Shown piece after piece: positions 17,427-27,293 of a stretch of DNA of 64,000 nt (its first letter is position 1; every line of letters starts with the position of its first letter). The notes beneath the pieces are model-generated. The model was not told the origin of the DNA and made no database searches. It saw only the letters and a program-made list of their open reading frames with translations. This stretch comes from Komagataeibacter rhaeticus (lineage in GTDB: Bacteria; Pseudomonadota; Alphaproteobacteria; Acetobacterales; Acetobacteraceae): contig NZ_NKTZ01000005.1 in assembly GCF_003207855.1 (NCBI RefSeq), positions 1 to 64,000 of the forward strand, in the 5' to 3' direction. The position numbers were made by a program, and so were the translations under genes.

Positions 17427-20159
17427 ATGACTGACGTCGTGGTGGTCGAATCGCCAGCCAAGGCGAAAACGATCAATAAGTATCTGGGTGACAACTACAC
17501 GGTTCTTGCCTCGTTCGGGCACGTACGCGACCTGCCGCCCAAGGATGGCAGCGTGCTGCCCGACGAAGGCTTTGCCATGAAATGGGAAGCCGACGAGCGC
17601 GGCAGCCGCCAGATCGCGGCCATTGCCAAGGCGCTGCGCGGGGCCAAGCATCTCTACCTTGCCACTGACCCCGACCGTGAGGGGGAAGCCATCTCGTGGC
17701 ATGTGCGCTCGATGCTGGAGGAAAAGAACCTCCTCAAGGGCATCGACGTGCAGCGCGTCACGTTCAACGAAATTACCAAGAGCGCCATCAAGACCGCGAT
17801 GGCCCACCCGCGTGAACTCGATTTTCCGCTGATCGAGGCCTATCTGGCCCGCCGCGCGCTGGATTATCTGGTGGGCTTCACGCTTTCACCCGTGCTGTGG
17901 CGCAAGCTGCCCGGATCGCGCAGTGCGGGGCGCGTGCAGTCCGTGGCCCTGCGGCTGATCTGCGAGCGCGAAGCCGAGATCGAGGTGTTCAGGCCGCGTG
18001 AATACTGGTCGATCATCGCGCGCATGACCACGCCCGGGGGCGCGGCCTTCTCGGCGCGGCTGACCCATCTTGACGGGCACAAGCTCGAACAGTTCGACCT
18101 GGGGGATGAAGCCCGCGCCATGGCCGCGAAGGCGGCGGTGGAAGCAGGCGATTACAGCGTTGAAAAGGTCGAGCGCCGCAAGGTCCGCCGCAACCCGCCG
18201 CCGCCCTTCACCACATCCACCATGCAGCAGGAAGCCTCTCGCAAGCTGGGCATGGGGGCGCAGGTGGCCATGCGCACGGCCCAGCAGCTGTATGAAGACA
18301 TCGATATCGGTGGCGAGACGGTCGGCCTGATCACCTATATGCGAACCGATGGCGTGCAGATGGCGGGCGAGGCCATTGGTGCCATCCGTGGCCATATCGG
18401 CCACAGCTTCGGGCCTGAATACGTGCCGGAGAAGGCGCGCATCTATTCCACCAAGGCCAAGAACGCGCAGGAAGCGCATGAAGCCATCCGCCCGACCGAC
18501 GTGCGCCGCACGCCGGCCGACATGGCGCGCTATCTCTCGCCCGAGCAGAAGAAGCTGTATGACCTGATCTGGAAGCGCTCGGTCGCCAGCCAGATGCAGT
18601 CCGCCGAGCTGGATCAGGTGGCGGTGGACATTACCGACCGCCAGCAGCGTGTGACGCTGCGCGCCACCGGTTCCATCATTGCCTTCGACGGCTTCCTGCG
18701 CCTGTACAGCGAAGGCCGTGACGATTCGCCCGCCAAGGGTGACGATGACCAGGACCGCATGCTGCCACCCATGAGCGAGCGCGACGCCATTGGCCGTGGT
18801 GAGGTCACGGCGGACCAGCACTTCACCCAGCCGCCGCCGCGCTATTCCGAAGCGTCGCTGGTCAAGAAGATGGAAGAGATCGGCATTGGCCGTCCCTCCA
18901 CCTACGCCTCCATCCTGACCGTGCTGCGTGACCGCAATTACGTGCAGCTGGAAAACCGGCGCTTCGTGCCCGAGGACCGGGGGCGGCTGGTCACGGCCTT
19001 CCTCACCTCCTTCTTCGAGCGCTATGTCGATACCCAGTTCACGGCGGGGCTGGAGGAACAGCTTGATGACATATCGGGCGGCCGCGCCAACTGGCGCGAT
19101 GTCATGTCCGCCTTCTGGTCCGATTTCTCGCACGCGGTGGACCAGACCAAGGATCTCAAGATATCCGACGTCATCACCGCACTGGACGCGGATCTGGCCC
19201 CCTACTTCTTCCCCGAGCGTGAGGACGGGCAGGACCCGCGCGTGTGCACCGCCTGCGGCACCGGGCGGCTGGGGCTGAAGCTGGGGCGTTACGGCGCGTT
19301 CATCGGCTGCTCCAACTACCCGACCTGCCAGTTCACCCGCAAGCTGGTGGTGGACCCCAGGGAAGGCGAGGATGCCGCCACCCTGAAGGACGGCATGCGC
19401 GTGCTGGGCACCGCCCCCACGGGCGAGGAAGTGACCGTGCGCCGTGGCCCGTGGGGGCTGTACGTGCAGCAGGGTGAACCCGACCCCGAGGACAAGAAGG
19501 CCAAGCCGAAACGCGCCACCATCCCGCGCGGGCTGGATGGGGACAAGATCACGCTGGAACAGGCGGTGGGCCTGCTGTCGCTGCCGCGCATCGTGGGCAT
19601 CCACCCCGAACTGGGTGAGCCGATCGAGGCGGGACTCGGCCGCTTCGGGCCGTATGTGAAGATGGGCGCGGTCTATGGCTCGCTGGACAAGGATGACGAT
19701 GTCCTGACCGTGGGGCTGAACCGCGCGGTGGATGCGCTGGCCAAGAAGCTGGCCTCCATCCGCACCATCGGTCCCCACCCCAAGGATGGCGAGCCGGTCA
19801 TGGTGCGCAAGGGCCGCTTTGGCCCCTATGTGCAGCATGGGTCCATCGTGGCTACCGTGCCGCGCGGGCAGGACATGGCGGATGTGACCATGGACGAAGC
19901 CCTGACGCTGCTGGCCGAGAAGGGCAAGCCGCTCAAGGCCAAGGGCAAGAAGGCCACGACCACCCGCAAGCCCGCCGCCCGTAAAACAAAGGCCAGGACG
20001 GCGGACGCGACCGGGGATGCCGAGGGGGCGGAGGCCGCGCCCAAGAAAAAGGCCACCCCCCGCAAGGTTGCCAGCAAGACCGCGGCCAAGACCACCACGC
20101 GCAAGACCACGACACGCAAGAAGGCCACCCCGGCCAAGACCGAGAGCGAGACCGACTGA
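17427..20159 (+). CDS. topA: DNA topoisomerase I
   Basis: Type IA topoisomerase relaxing negative supercoils. 910 residues. TOPRIM domain at the N-terminus (VVVESPAKAKTI, and TDPDREGEAISWH), with active-site Tyr304 in GLITYMRTDGV. One clear four-Cys zinc-ribbon begins at CTACGTGRLGLKLG, followed by further cysteine-free topoisomerase C-terminal repeats (GRFGPYV type). The last 80 or so residues are a Lys/Ala/Thr-rich, histone-H1-like tail, probably binding DNA nonspecifically. Between dprA and rnr; rnr starts two bases after its stop. Confidence 0.97.
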   Translation: MTDVVVVESPAKAKTINKYLGDNYTVLASFGHVRDLPPKDGSVLPDEGFAMKWEADERGSRQIAAIAKALRGAKHLYLATDPDREGEAISWHVRSMLEEKNLLKGIDVQRVTFNEITKSAIKTAMAHPRELDFPLIEAYLARRALDYLVGFTLSPVLWRKLPGSRSAGRVQSVALRLICEREAEIEVFRPREYWSIIARMTTPGGAAFSARLTHLDGHKLEQFDLGDEARAMAAKAAVEAGDYSVEKVERRKVRRNPPPPFTTSTMQQEASRKLGMGAQVAMRTAQQLYEDIDIGGETVGLITYMRTDGVQMAGEAIGAIRGHIGHSFGPEYVPEKARIYSTKAKNAQEAHEAIRPTDVRRTPADMARYLSPEQKKLYDLIWKRSVASQMQSAELDQVAVDITDRQQRVTLRATGSIIAFDGFLRLYSEGRDDSPAKGDDDQDRMLPPMSERDAIGRGEVTADQHFTQPPPRYSEASLVKKMEEIGIGRPSTYASILTVLRDRNYVQLENRRFVPEDRGRLVTAFLTSFFERYVDTQFTAGLEEQLDDISGGRANWRDVMSAFWSDFSHAVDQTKDLKISDVITALDADLAPYFFPEREDGQDPRVCTACGTGRLGLKLGRYGAFIGCSNYPTCQFTRKLVVDPREGEDAATLKDGMRVLGTAPTGEEVTVRRGPWGLYVQQGEPDPEDKKAKPKRATIPRGLDGDKITLEQAVGLLSLPRIVGIHPELGEPIEAGLGRFGPYVKMGAVYGSLDKDDDVLTVGLNRAVDALAKKLASIRTIGPHPKDGEPVMVRKGRFGPYVQHGSIVATVPRGQDMADVTMDEALTLLAEKGKPLKAKGKKATTTRKPAARKTKARTADATGDAEGAEAAPKKKATPRKVASKTAAKTTTRKTTTRKKATPAKTESETD

Positions 20160-20161
20160 CC

Positions 20162-22405
20162 ATGAAAAGGCAGCGTCCAGCAACTTCCGAGATGCCGGAC
20201 CGCCTGCCCACGGGCACGCCGCACGCCCGTACGGGTGGCCTGCCCGATCGTGAACAGCTCCGCGCGTTTATCGAGAATGCGACAGGACGCATCGGCAAGC
20301 GCGAGATCAGCCGGGAATTCGGCCTTGGGCCGGAACACCGGCAGGGCCTGCGGCAGATGCTGCGCGAGATGGCGCTGGATGGCACGCTGGCGCCTGCCGG
20401 TGCGCGGCGCTTCCGCGTGTCGGACCGGCTGCCCGAATCCATGGTGGTGCAGGTCACGGGCACCGATGCGGATGGCGACCCCATTGCCCGGCCCGTGCAG
20501 TGGGATGGTGAAGGTGCCCCCCCCATCGTGTTCATGCACCCCGAACTGCGTGGCCGCACCGCCCTCGCACCGGGCGAACGCGTGGTTGCGCGCCTGCGCC
20601 GCACTGGCCCCGGCAGATATGAAGGCCGCACGCTGCGCCGCCTGACCGACGCGCCGGCGCAGGTCGTGGGCCTGTTCCACGCCCTGGCGGCAGACGACCC
20701 GGCGGCCAGCGCGCCCGCCCGTTTCCGCCCCGCCGGCCGCCTGACACCTGCCGACCGCAGGGCCAAGGCGCAATGGATCATCCCGCATGGCGAGGACGGG
20801 GGCGCGCCGGACAACGAGATCGTCATTGCCACCCCCCTGCCCCAGTCCGGGCCGGGGCTGCATCCCGCGCGGATCATCGAACGCCTTGGGCCACAGGGGG
20901 ACGCGCGGACCATCAGCATGGTGGCGGTCGCCATGCTCGGCATTCCGCATGTCTTTCCAGCCGAGGCGCTGGCACAGGCAAAAGCCGCCCGTGCCGTGGC
21001 CCCTGCCGGGCGCACCGACCTGCGCGACATGCCGCTTGTCACCATAGATGGCGCGGATGCCCGCGATTTTGACGATGCCATCCATGCCGAGCCGGACGGA
21101 ACAGGTTTCCGCATTACCGTAGCCATCGCGGATGTGGCGTGGTACGTCCGCCCCGGCAGCGCGCTGGACAATGAGGCGCGCCTGCGCGGCAATTCGGTCT
21201 ATTTTCCCGACCGGGTCATTCCCATGCTGCCCGAGGACCTGTCGAACGGCTGGTGCTCGCTCCGCCCGGATGAGGACAGGGGCTGCCTGTTCGTGACCAT
21301 GGACGTGGCCGCCGATGGCAGCGTGGCCCATGCCCGCTTCGGGCGCGGCATCATGCGCAGCGCCGCCCGCCTGACCTATGAGCAGGTACAGGCCGCGCGT
21401 GACGGCACCCCCGATCCGGGCATCCAGTCCCTGCCCGCAGGGCTGCTGGACAGCCTGTTCGGCGCATGGCGCTGCCTGACGCATGCCCGCGCGCGGCGCG
21501 GCACGCTGGACCTTGAGCTGCCCGAACGGCTGGTGCGGCTGGATGACCATGGCCGGATTACCGCCATCGCGCCGCGCATCCGCCTGGACAGCCACCGGGT
21601 GGTGGAAGAGTTCATGATCGCGGCCAATGTCGCCGCCGCCCGCTGCCTGGAGGGGCGTCACCTGCCCTGCCTGTACCGCATCCACGCCCCCCCCACACCC
21701 GAGCGGCTGGAAAGCCTGCGCCGCACGCTCGATACGCTGGGCCTGAAGCTTCCGCCCGTAGGCAGCCTGCGCGCATCCGATCTGGACCATGTCCTGCAGC
21801 AGGTCCGGGGCACCGATCAGGCCGCACTGGTGAACGAACTGATCCTGCGCGCCCAGAACCAGGCGGAATACAGCCCCGACCCGGTCGGGCATTTCGGCCT
21901 GTCGCTACCCGCCTACAGCCATTTCACCAGCCCCATCCGCCGCTATGCCGACCTGCTGACCCACCGCGCCCTGCTGGTGGCCATCGGGCTGGAACCCGGC
22001 CCCGCCCCCACGCATGAGCAGCTGGAGGAAACCGGTGAGGCCATAACCCGCACCGAACGCCGGGCCGCCCAGGCCGAGCGCGAGACGCTGGAACGTTACG
22101 CCGCCACATGGCTGCAGGCGCGCGTGGGCACGGTGATGGAGGCGCATATCTCCAGCCTGTCGCGATTCGGCATTTTCACGGTGCTGGACGCCACGGGCAC
22201 ATCCGCCCTTCTGCCCATGTCTGCCCTGCCACAAGATCAGTGGCATCATGACGAAAAAACGCAGACATTGCTGTCACGCGACAAGACCATGGCATTCCGC
22301 CCCGGTCAGGCCCTGCGCGTACGGATAGAAGAAGCATGCGCCATCCGGGGAACAGTCCTGCTGGCCCTTCCCGACACGCCCCGCCTGCAGGGGCGGCGGG
22401 CATGA
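20162..22405 (+). CDS. rnr: Ribonuclease R
   Basis: Processive 3'-5' exoribonuclease of the RNB family degrading structured RNA. 747 residues. A winged-helix-like N-terminal domain (ISREFGLGPEHRQGLRQML), cold-shock domains, the RNB catalytic signature DGADARDFDDAI with its clustered aspartates, SHFTSPIRRYADLL, and a C-terminal S1 domain (about residues 650-730). The ATG at 20162 lies two bases after the topA stop. The stop overlaps the next gene by 4 bases. Confidence 0.95.
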   Translation: MKRQRPATSEMPDRLPTGTPHARTGGLPDREQLRAFIENATGRIGKREISREFGLGPEHRQGLRQMLREMALDGTLAPAGARRFRVSDRLPESMVVQVTGTDADGDPIARPVQWDGEGAPPIVFMHPELRGRTALAPGERVVARLRRTGPGRYEGRTLRRLTDAPAQVVGLFHALAADDPAASAPARFRPAGRLTPADRRAKAQWIIPHGEDGGAPDNEIVIATPLPQSGPGLHPARIIERLGPQGDARTISMVAVAMLGIPHVFPAEALAQAKAARAVAPAGRTDLRDMPLVTIDGADARDFDDAIHAEPDGTGFRITVAIADVAWYVRPGSALDNEARLRGNSVYFPDRVIPMLPEDLSNGWCSLRPDEDRGCLFVTMDVAADGSVAHARFGRGIMRSAARLTYEQVQAARDGTPDPGIQSLPAGLLDSLFGAWRCLTHARARRGTLDLELPERLVRLDDHGRITAIAPRIRLDSHRVVEEFMIAANVAAARCLEGRHLPCLYRIHAPPTPERLESLRRTLDTLGLKLPPVGSLRASDLDHVLQQVRGTDQAALVNELILRAQNQAEYSPDPVGHFGLSLPAYSHFTSPIRRYADLLTHRALLVAIGLEPGPAPTHEQLEETGEAITRTERRAAQAERETLERYAATWLQARVGTVMEAHISSLSRFGIFTVLDATGTSALLPMSALPQDQWHHDEKTQTLLSRDKTMAFRPGQALRVRIEEACAIRGTVLLALPDTPRLQGRRA

Positions 22406-24108
22406 AGCGCCGCCGGTTTCCGGTCATCATCCTGCGCCCCATCGGCATGGGCGGCGAGGGGGCGGCCACATGGCGGCGCCGGATCTCGACACTGGGCCAC
22501 ATCCCGCGGGACACGTTCATCCTGCTGCTGGTCATCGCACGCCTGACCACGGCGGCCTGCGCCGATGACGTGCCCGCCGCCCCCCGCAGCCCCACACCAC
22601 AGCCCCCCCTGCAGGCGGACAGCGTGGACACGACCGACGGGGCGGGGATGGACCCTGCGGTCATTTCCTCCGTCATGCAGGCAAGCCTGGCCTTCCTGCA
22701 GCCACGCACGCTGGAAAACCACGAGATCCATGACTTCGCGCTGTGGGGGCTGAACGGGCTGAGCGCGCTTGACCCCTCGCTGAGCATCGAGGAACAGCAC
22801 GGCTTCCTGCAACTGACCGCGACACAGAAGACGGTACTCGCCCTGCCCGTACCCGCCGCCGACGACGTTCCGGGCTGGAGCGCCGCCATCACCCGCATAC
22901 TGGACGTGGCCTGGCACCATTCCGCCGCCATGCGCAGCACCGGCGCCGACGGGGTGCTGCAGGGTTTCTTTGATGAGCTGTTCAACCATCTCGACCCCTA
23001 TTCGCGCTACATCCCGCCGCAGGCCGCCGTGTCGGACCGCAGCACCCGCACCGGCGGCGAGGCCACGGCGGGACTGACACTGGGGGTGGACCACCATGCG
23101 ATCATGATCACGGCGGTCAACGCCAATGGTCCCGCATGGCCGACCACACTGGCGGCGGGGCAGATCGTACGGGCCATCAATGGCCGCTCCACCGAGTCCC
23201 GCAGCCTTGATACCGTGAACGCCTGGCTCAATGGCCCGGTGGGCAGCCTTGTGCGCATAACGGTGGAAGCAAGGGGGCGGCAGACGACCGTTACCCTGCA
23301 CCGTGCCTCCACCCCGCCCGAGACGGTGTTCGCCTATACCAGCGGCAAGCATGTGGTGCTGCACATCACCGCCTTCTCCGCCAACACGGCCGAGGAGATG
23401 AGCCAGTATCTGGATGAGGCCATGAACGTGCCCGGCCTGTCGGGGCTGGTCATCGACCTGCGTGGCAACCGGGGTGGCGTGCTGCAGCAGGCGGTCACCA
23501 CATCGGCCCTGATGCTGGACCATGGCGTGGCCGCGATCACGCAGGGGCGTGACCCGCAGGCCAACCATGTCTGGGCCGTGCAGGGTGGCGACATGACCAA
23601 CGGGCTGCCCATCATCGTGCTGGTCGATGGCCGGACCGCCAGCGCCGCCGAGATCCTGGCCGCCGCCCTGGCCGACCAGAAGCGCGGCGTGGTGATGGGC
23701 AGCGCCACGCTGGGCAAGGGGCTGGTGCAGACCATAGGCCAGCTTCCCAACGGGGCGGAGCTGTTTGTCACATGGAGTCGGGTGCTGGCGCCGCTGGGCT
23801 GGCCGCTGCAGGGACTGGGCGTCATGCCACAGGTCTGCACAAGTCTGGGTGAAGCAGCCCTTGACCACCAGCTGCAGGACCTGGCCGAAGGCACGGCGGA
23901 CAGCAGGGACTGGATTGCCGCCGCACGGCAGATCCGCTACCCCGCCGACCTGTCGCGCATCCTGACCATACGCAAGGCCTGTCCCGCCGCCATCGGCACG
24001 GATGGCGATCTGGATGCGGCCTATTCGCTTCTGGACAACCCGGTTGAATACCGCGCCGCCCTGGCCACCATCCCCGAAGAAGAAAGCAGCCCACCCAACG
24101 GGGGATGA
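22402..24108 (+). CDS. S41 family C-terminal processing peptidase
   Basis: Predicted periplasmic or membrane-anchored serine protease of the S41 (Ctp) family, 568 residues. One N-terminal hydrophobic stretch (around residues 35-55) could be a signal or anchor. A PDZ-like region precedes the protease core, which has VIDLRGNRGGVL and the Ser-Lys dyad in TASAAEILAAAL and MGSATLGKGLVQ. The start at 22402 overlaps rnr (ATGA). Substrate unknown. Compared with typical CtpA the region before the PDZ (about 150 residues) is long. Confidence 0.85.
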   Translation: MKRRRFPVIILRPIGMGGEGAATWRRRISTLGHIPRDTFILLLVIARLTTAACADDVPAAPRSPTPQPPLQADSVDTTDGAGMDPAVISSVMQASLAFLQPRTLENHEIHDFALWGLNGLSALDPSLSIEEQHGFLQLTATQKTVLALPVPAADDVPGWSAAITRILDVAWHHSAAMRSTGADGVLQGFFDELFNHLDPYSRYIPPQAAVSDRSTRTGGEATAGLTLGVDHHAIMITAVNANGPAWPTTLAAGQIVRAINGRSTESRSLDTVNAWLNGPVGSLVRITVEARGRQTTVTLHRASTPPETVFAYTSGKHVVLHITAFSANTAEEMSQYLDEAMNVPGLSGLVIDLRGNRGGVLQQAVTTSALMLDHGVAAITQGRDPQANHVWAVQGGDMTNGLPIIVLVDGRTASAAEILAAALADQKRGVVMGSATLGKGLVQTIGQLPNGAELFVTWSRVLAPLGWPLQGLGVMPQVCTSLGEAALDHQLQDLAEGTADSRDWIAAARQIRYPADLSRILTIRKACPAAIGTDGDLDAAYSLLDNPVEYRAALATIPEEESSPPNGG

Positions 24109-24186
24109 GTTGTAACAACGGGAGAAACATTGCTATTCCTGCATGCCTCCCTCTGTTTTTCTGCATTACCGGAGAGGGTTCCCACA

Positions 24187-24525
24187 ATGGAAGACGCACG
24201 CCTGAAAACCGGCATATGGGTCAAGGCAATGCTGCGCCAGGCTGGACAAACCGGAAATCCGGGCATGATCCTGCACCGGGGGGACGCGGACGCGGGCGGT
24301 GTCGTGATCGTGTTGCTGGGGCGGGGGGGACACATGTGTGTGCTCGCACAGACACGCACGCCCGATGGACGGCGGGCATGGTTCCGCGCTACAGGAGAGG
24401 CGGCTGTGGATCAGGCCAGTGTGGATGCCTATGTTACAAGGCAGATGGAACGGGACCCGGATCTGTGGGTTCTTGAATTCGACGCACCGGATCTGGTGCC
24501 ACCGTTTGAAGCAAGGCTGATATGA
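24187..24525 (+). CDS. DUF1491 family protein
   Basis: 112-residue soluble protein resembling the alphaproteobacterial DUF1491 family: an N-terminal RLKTGIWVKAMLRQ followed by alternating beta-strand segments, RRAWFRATG, and the ending DLWVLEFDAPD. No catalytic motif and no known function. The ATG at 24187 is preceded by GGAGAGGG (24171-24178); an open frame extends upstream to 24130 but does not match the family. It follows the S41 peptidase gene by 78 bases. Confidence 0.75.
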   Translation: MEDARLKTGIWVKAMLRQAGQTGNPGMILHRGDADAGGVVIVLLGRGGHMCVLAQTRTPDGRRAWFRATGEAAVDQASVDAYVTRQMERDPDLWVLEFDAPDLVPPFEARLI

Positions 24526-24771
24526 AAGACGTGATTCCACAGGGATGAAGGCAGGAACCCGGTCCGTTACACGGTGTGGCATCTCGCACACACCCGGACG
24601 TGACAGTTGGCCAGCCCGCCCCACGCGGCGGATAAAGGTGGCCACAATGGATTGTCAGGGCTGGTTTCTTTCAGCAAAAGAATGCTGATGCTGATCATTC
24701 CAAGGAATATGGCACGTGCACCCGACCGGGCCGACATGCCGGAAGAGGCCCGTCGAAGGGAGAAGAAGAGT

Positions 24772-25917
24772 ATGAAACTGCGGTACGGATTGCTTGCAGG
24801 GTCTTTATTGACTGCCGCGGTTACCCTGGGCTCCGTGCTGGTCTCCGCTCCGGTATTCGCCCAGCCTGTTCAGGGGCTTTATATCAGCGGTGAAGGCGGC
24901 GCGAGTTTCAACCAGGGGCAGGTCATACGCCACTCCTCCGCACGGGATGAATTCAAGACCGGCGCCACCGGCATCGGCAGCATCGGCTGGGGCCTGGGCA
25001 ATGGCTTCCGGGTCGAGGTGGAAGGACTCTACCGCAACAACGACCTGAAGACGGTGGGGGGCAACGCCGCCTACCACGCCCATGCCGATGGCAGGCAGCA
25101 GGAATCGGGCATCATGGCCAATGCCCTGTTCGACATGGATATCGGCAAAAGCTGGCTGTTCCCGTATTTCGGCGCGGGTATCGGCTATGGCTGGCAGAAC
25201 ATGAACACCACCATGACCGGCAACGTGAATGGCCAGAGCTACAGCCAGCATGTGGGGGGCACATACGGCAACTTCGCCTATCAGGGCATTTTCGGCCTGT
25301 CTTTCCCCATGCCGTTTGCCGTCGGCCTGTCGGCCACGGCGGAATACCGGTTCTGGACCATGCTTGGCCCGCAGTCGCACCATTCCATCGTATCGGGCAG
25401 CAGCACGGCGCTGACCGCCATGAACAGCGATTATGGCTTCCGCAATGGCAATCGTGACAGCCGGACCGATTTCAACCACTCTCTGATGCTTGGCCTGCGC
25501 TACGAGTTCAATCCGGCGCCGCCCCCCCCGCCGCCGCCTGCCACCGTTGCCGCCCCGGCACCTGCGGAAAACCGCACCTATCTCGTATTCTTCGACTGGG
25601 ACCGCAGCGACCTGACCGACCGGGCACGCGCCATCGTGGCCGTTGCCGCACAGGCTTCGACCAACACGCAGACCACCCGCATCGAGGTCAACGGCTATAC
25701 CGACAACTCGGCAGCCCGGCCCGGCCCGCAGGGGGAACATTACAATCAGGCGCTCTCGCTCAAGCGTGCGCAGGTGATCAAGGCGGAACTGGTACGTGAT
25801 GGCGTGCCCGGCCCCGCCATCGACATCCATGGCTATGGGGACGCCAACCCGCTGGTCCAGACCGGGGCCAATACGCGCGAAGCCCAGAACCGCCGGGTGG
25901 AGATCATCCTGCACTGA
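24772..25917 (+). CDS. OmpA-like outer membrane protein
   Basis: 381-residue exported protein. A Sec signal peptide ends around APVFAQP; a porin-like eight-stranded beta-barrel with GEGGASF and YFGAGIGYGW follows; then a Pro/Ala linker (PAPPPPPPPATVAAP, around residues 245-262); then an OmpA/MotB peptidoglycan-binding domain with FFDWDRSDLTDRA, NGYTDNS and the C-terminal NRRVEIIL. It anchors the outer membrane to peptidoglycan. The ATG at 24772 has GGGAGAAG about nine bases upstream. Its own terminator follows at 25935. Confidence 0.92.
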   Translation: MKLRYGLLAGSLLTAAVTLGSVLVSAPVFAQPVQGLYISGEGGASFNQGQVIRHSSARDEFKTGATGIGSIGWGLGNGFRVEVEGLYRNNDLKTVGGNAAYHAHADGRQQESGIMANALFDMDIGKSWLFPYFGAGIGYGWQNMNTTMTGNVNGQSYSQHVGGTYGNFAYQGIFGLSFPMPFAVGLSATAEYRFWTMLGPQSHHSIVSGSSTALTAMNSDYGFRNGNRDSRTDFNHSLMLGLRYEFNPAPPPPPPPATVAAPAPAENRTYLVFFDWDRSDLTDRARAIVAVAAQASTNTQTTRIEVNGYTDNSAARPGPQGEHYNQALSLKRAQVIKAELVRDGVPGPAIDIHGYGDANPLVQTGANTREAQNRRVEIILH

Positions 25918-25934
25918 TTACCCGCCAGCAGCGG

Positions 25935-25980
25935 CCATGAAAAAAAGCGGCGCCCCGTTGGGCAGCCGCTTTTTTCATGG
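25935..25980 (+). terminator. Rho-independent terminator of the OmpA gene
   Basis: Long inverted repeat beginning 18 bases after the ompA-like stop. Arms CCATGAAAAAAAGCGGC and GCCGCTTTTTTCATGG pair around a short loop, placing six T after the GC-rich stem. The symmetric A-run and T-run also make it usable from the opposite strand. Confidence 0.85.
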
Positions 25981-26041
25981 CCATGGTGCCCGTGCGCGGT
26001 TCAAAGGGCCGCCCACAAAACACCCTGTCAATTCAAGGAAA

Positions 26042-26114
26042 AGTTTTTGGCGAGGCTTTTTTCAAAAAGCTTCAAAGGGCGCCGCCTTTTTGAAAAAAGG
26101 CGGACCCAAAAACC
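26042..26114. repeat. Dual-hairpin intergenic element, copy B
   Basis: Second copy of the family, between the convergent OmpA and cysK genes. Outer arms AGTTTTTGG (26042-26050) and CCAAAAACC (26106-26114); first hairpin around GCTTTTTTCAAAAAGC (26055-26070); second hairpin CCGCCTTTTTGAAAAAAGGCGG (first ten bases from 26082 pair with the last ten ending at 26103). It matches the reverse complement of copy A closely, including the spacing, and lies just after a conventional terminator. Confidence 0.8.
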
Positions 26115-26148
26115 CTTTTCATCAGTCAGTTGTTTTGAAATTCTCTTT

Positions 26149-27138
26149 TCAGACCAGCCCGGTGAACAGGGATGTCGAGAGATAACGCTCGGCAAAGGAC
26201 GGGGCGATGGTGACAATGGTCTTGCCCCTGTTTTCCGGCCGCTCGGCAAGCTGTACGGCCGCATGCAGCGCCGCACCGGAGGAAATGCCCACCGGCACGC
26301 CATCCAGCCGCGCGCACCGGCGGGCGGCCGCGATCGCCTCGCGCTCCGATACCGGCAGCACCCCGTCCAGCGCCGCCAGATCCAGCGTGCGGGGGCAAAA
26401 GCCCGGCCCGATCCCCTGGATGCCGTGCGGACCCGGCTCATCCCCATTGAGGATGGCACTCTCCATCGGCTCCACGCCATAGACCTGCACACCTGGCTTG
26501 CGTGCCTTCAGGCCATGCGCGATGCCACTGGCCGTGCCCCCCGTACCCAGTCCCGCCACGACAATATCGACCTCTCCCGCCGTATCGACCCAGATCTCCT
26601 CCGCCGTGGTGGCGGCATGCACGTCAGGGTTGGCCGGGTTATCGAACTGGCGCGGCATCCAGGCATTGGGGGTTTTCTTCAGGATTTCTTCCGCCCGGGC
26701 GATCGCGCCTGCCATGCCAAGGCGCGAGGGGGTCAGTTCCAGCTGGGCATCCAGCAGGCGCAGCATCTTGCGCCGTTCGATGGAGGCCCCTTCGGGCATA
26801 GTCACGATCAGCCGGTAGCCGCGCGCGGCGGCGACAAAAGCCAGCGAGATGCCCGTATTGCCAGATGTTGGCTCCACCAGCGTGGTCCTGCCGGGCTGGA
26901 TCTCGCCCCGGCTTTCCGCATCCTCGATCATGGCGGCGCCAATCCGGTCCTTGACCGAGGCGAGCGGATTGAAAAACTCCAGCTTCATCAGAATGCGACT
27001 CTGCAACCCGTCCTCACGGGTCAGATGCGGCAGCGCCACCAGCGGCGTTCCCCCCACGGTCTCGACAATGGAATCGTACACCCTGCCGCGCGGTGCGGCA
27101 AAACCGTAAGTGCGGTCCTGGGGGGCGGTCTTGGTCAT
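26149..27138 (-). CDS. cysK: Cysteine synthase (O-acetylserine sulfhydrylase)
   Basis: PLP-dependent enzyme forming L-cysteine from O-acetylserine and sulfide. 329 residues. The PLP lysine is Lys63 in NPLASVKDR, the substrate loop is EPTSGNTGISLAF, and the phosphate-binding glycines GLGTGGTASG lie in the centre. The first 20 or so residues extend past the usual N-terminus. Transcribed away from an Rrf2-type regulator gene 155 bases upstream, which suggests local control by that regulator. Confidence 0.93.
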   Translation of the reverse strand: MTKTAPQDRTYGFAAPRGRVYDSIVETVGGTPLVALPHLTREDGLQSRILMKLEFFNPLASVKDRIGAAMIEDAESRGEIQPGRTTLVEPTSGNTGISLAFVAAARGYRLIVTMPEGASIERRKMLRLLDAQLELTPSRLGMAGAIARAEEILKKTPNAWMPRQFDNPANPDVHAATTAEEIWVDTAGEVDIVVAGLGTGGTASGIAHGLKARKPGVQVYGVEPMESAILNGDEPGPHGIQGIGPGFCPRTLDLAALDGVLPVSEREAIAAARRCARLDGVPVGISSGAALHAAVQLAERPENRGKTIVTIAPSFAERYLSTSLFTGLV

Positions 27139-27293
27139 GCGGTATCACTCCGTTCCATGCAGATGGCTTAATTCACACGTACAGACTGACATAATCCACC
27201 ATCCTCCCCAACAGAAGCGTGGATCAATCAGTCAATTGCTGCTAACTGGGGCAGACTGTTTTCCACATCCATCATACAGCGAGGCTGAACGAT

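Noticed and set aside
17886-20183. Long minus-strand open frame (765 codons) across topA
   Set aside because: It is the antisense of topA in a GC-rich genome; translation is His/Gly/Arg-rich with no motif, while topA is complete on the other strand.
22402-24108. Considered lipoprotein status for the S41 protease
   Set aside because: The residues before the Cys (TTAAC) lack the hydrophobic -3 position of a good lipobox.
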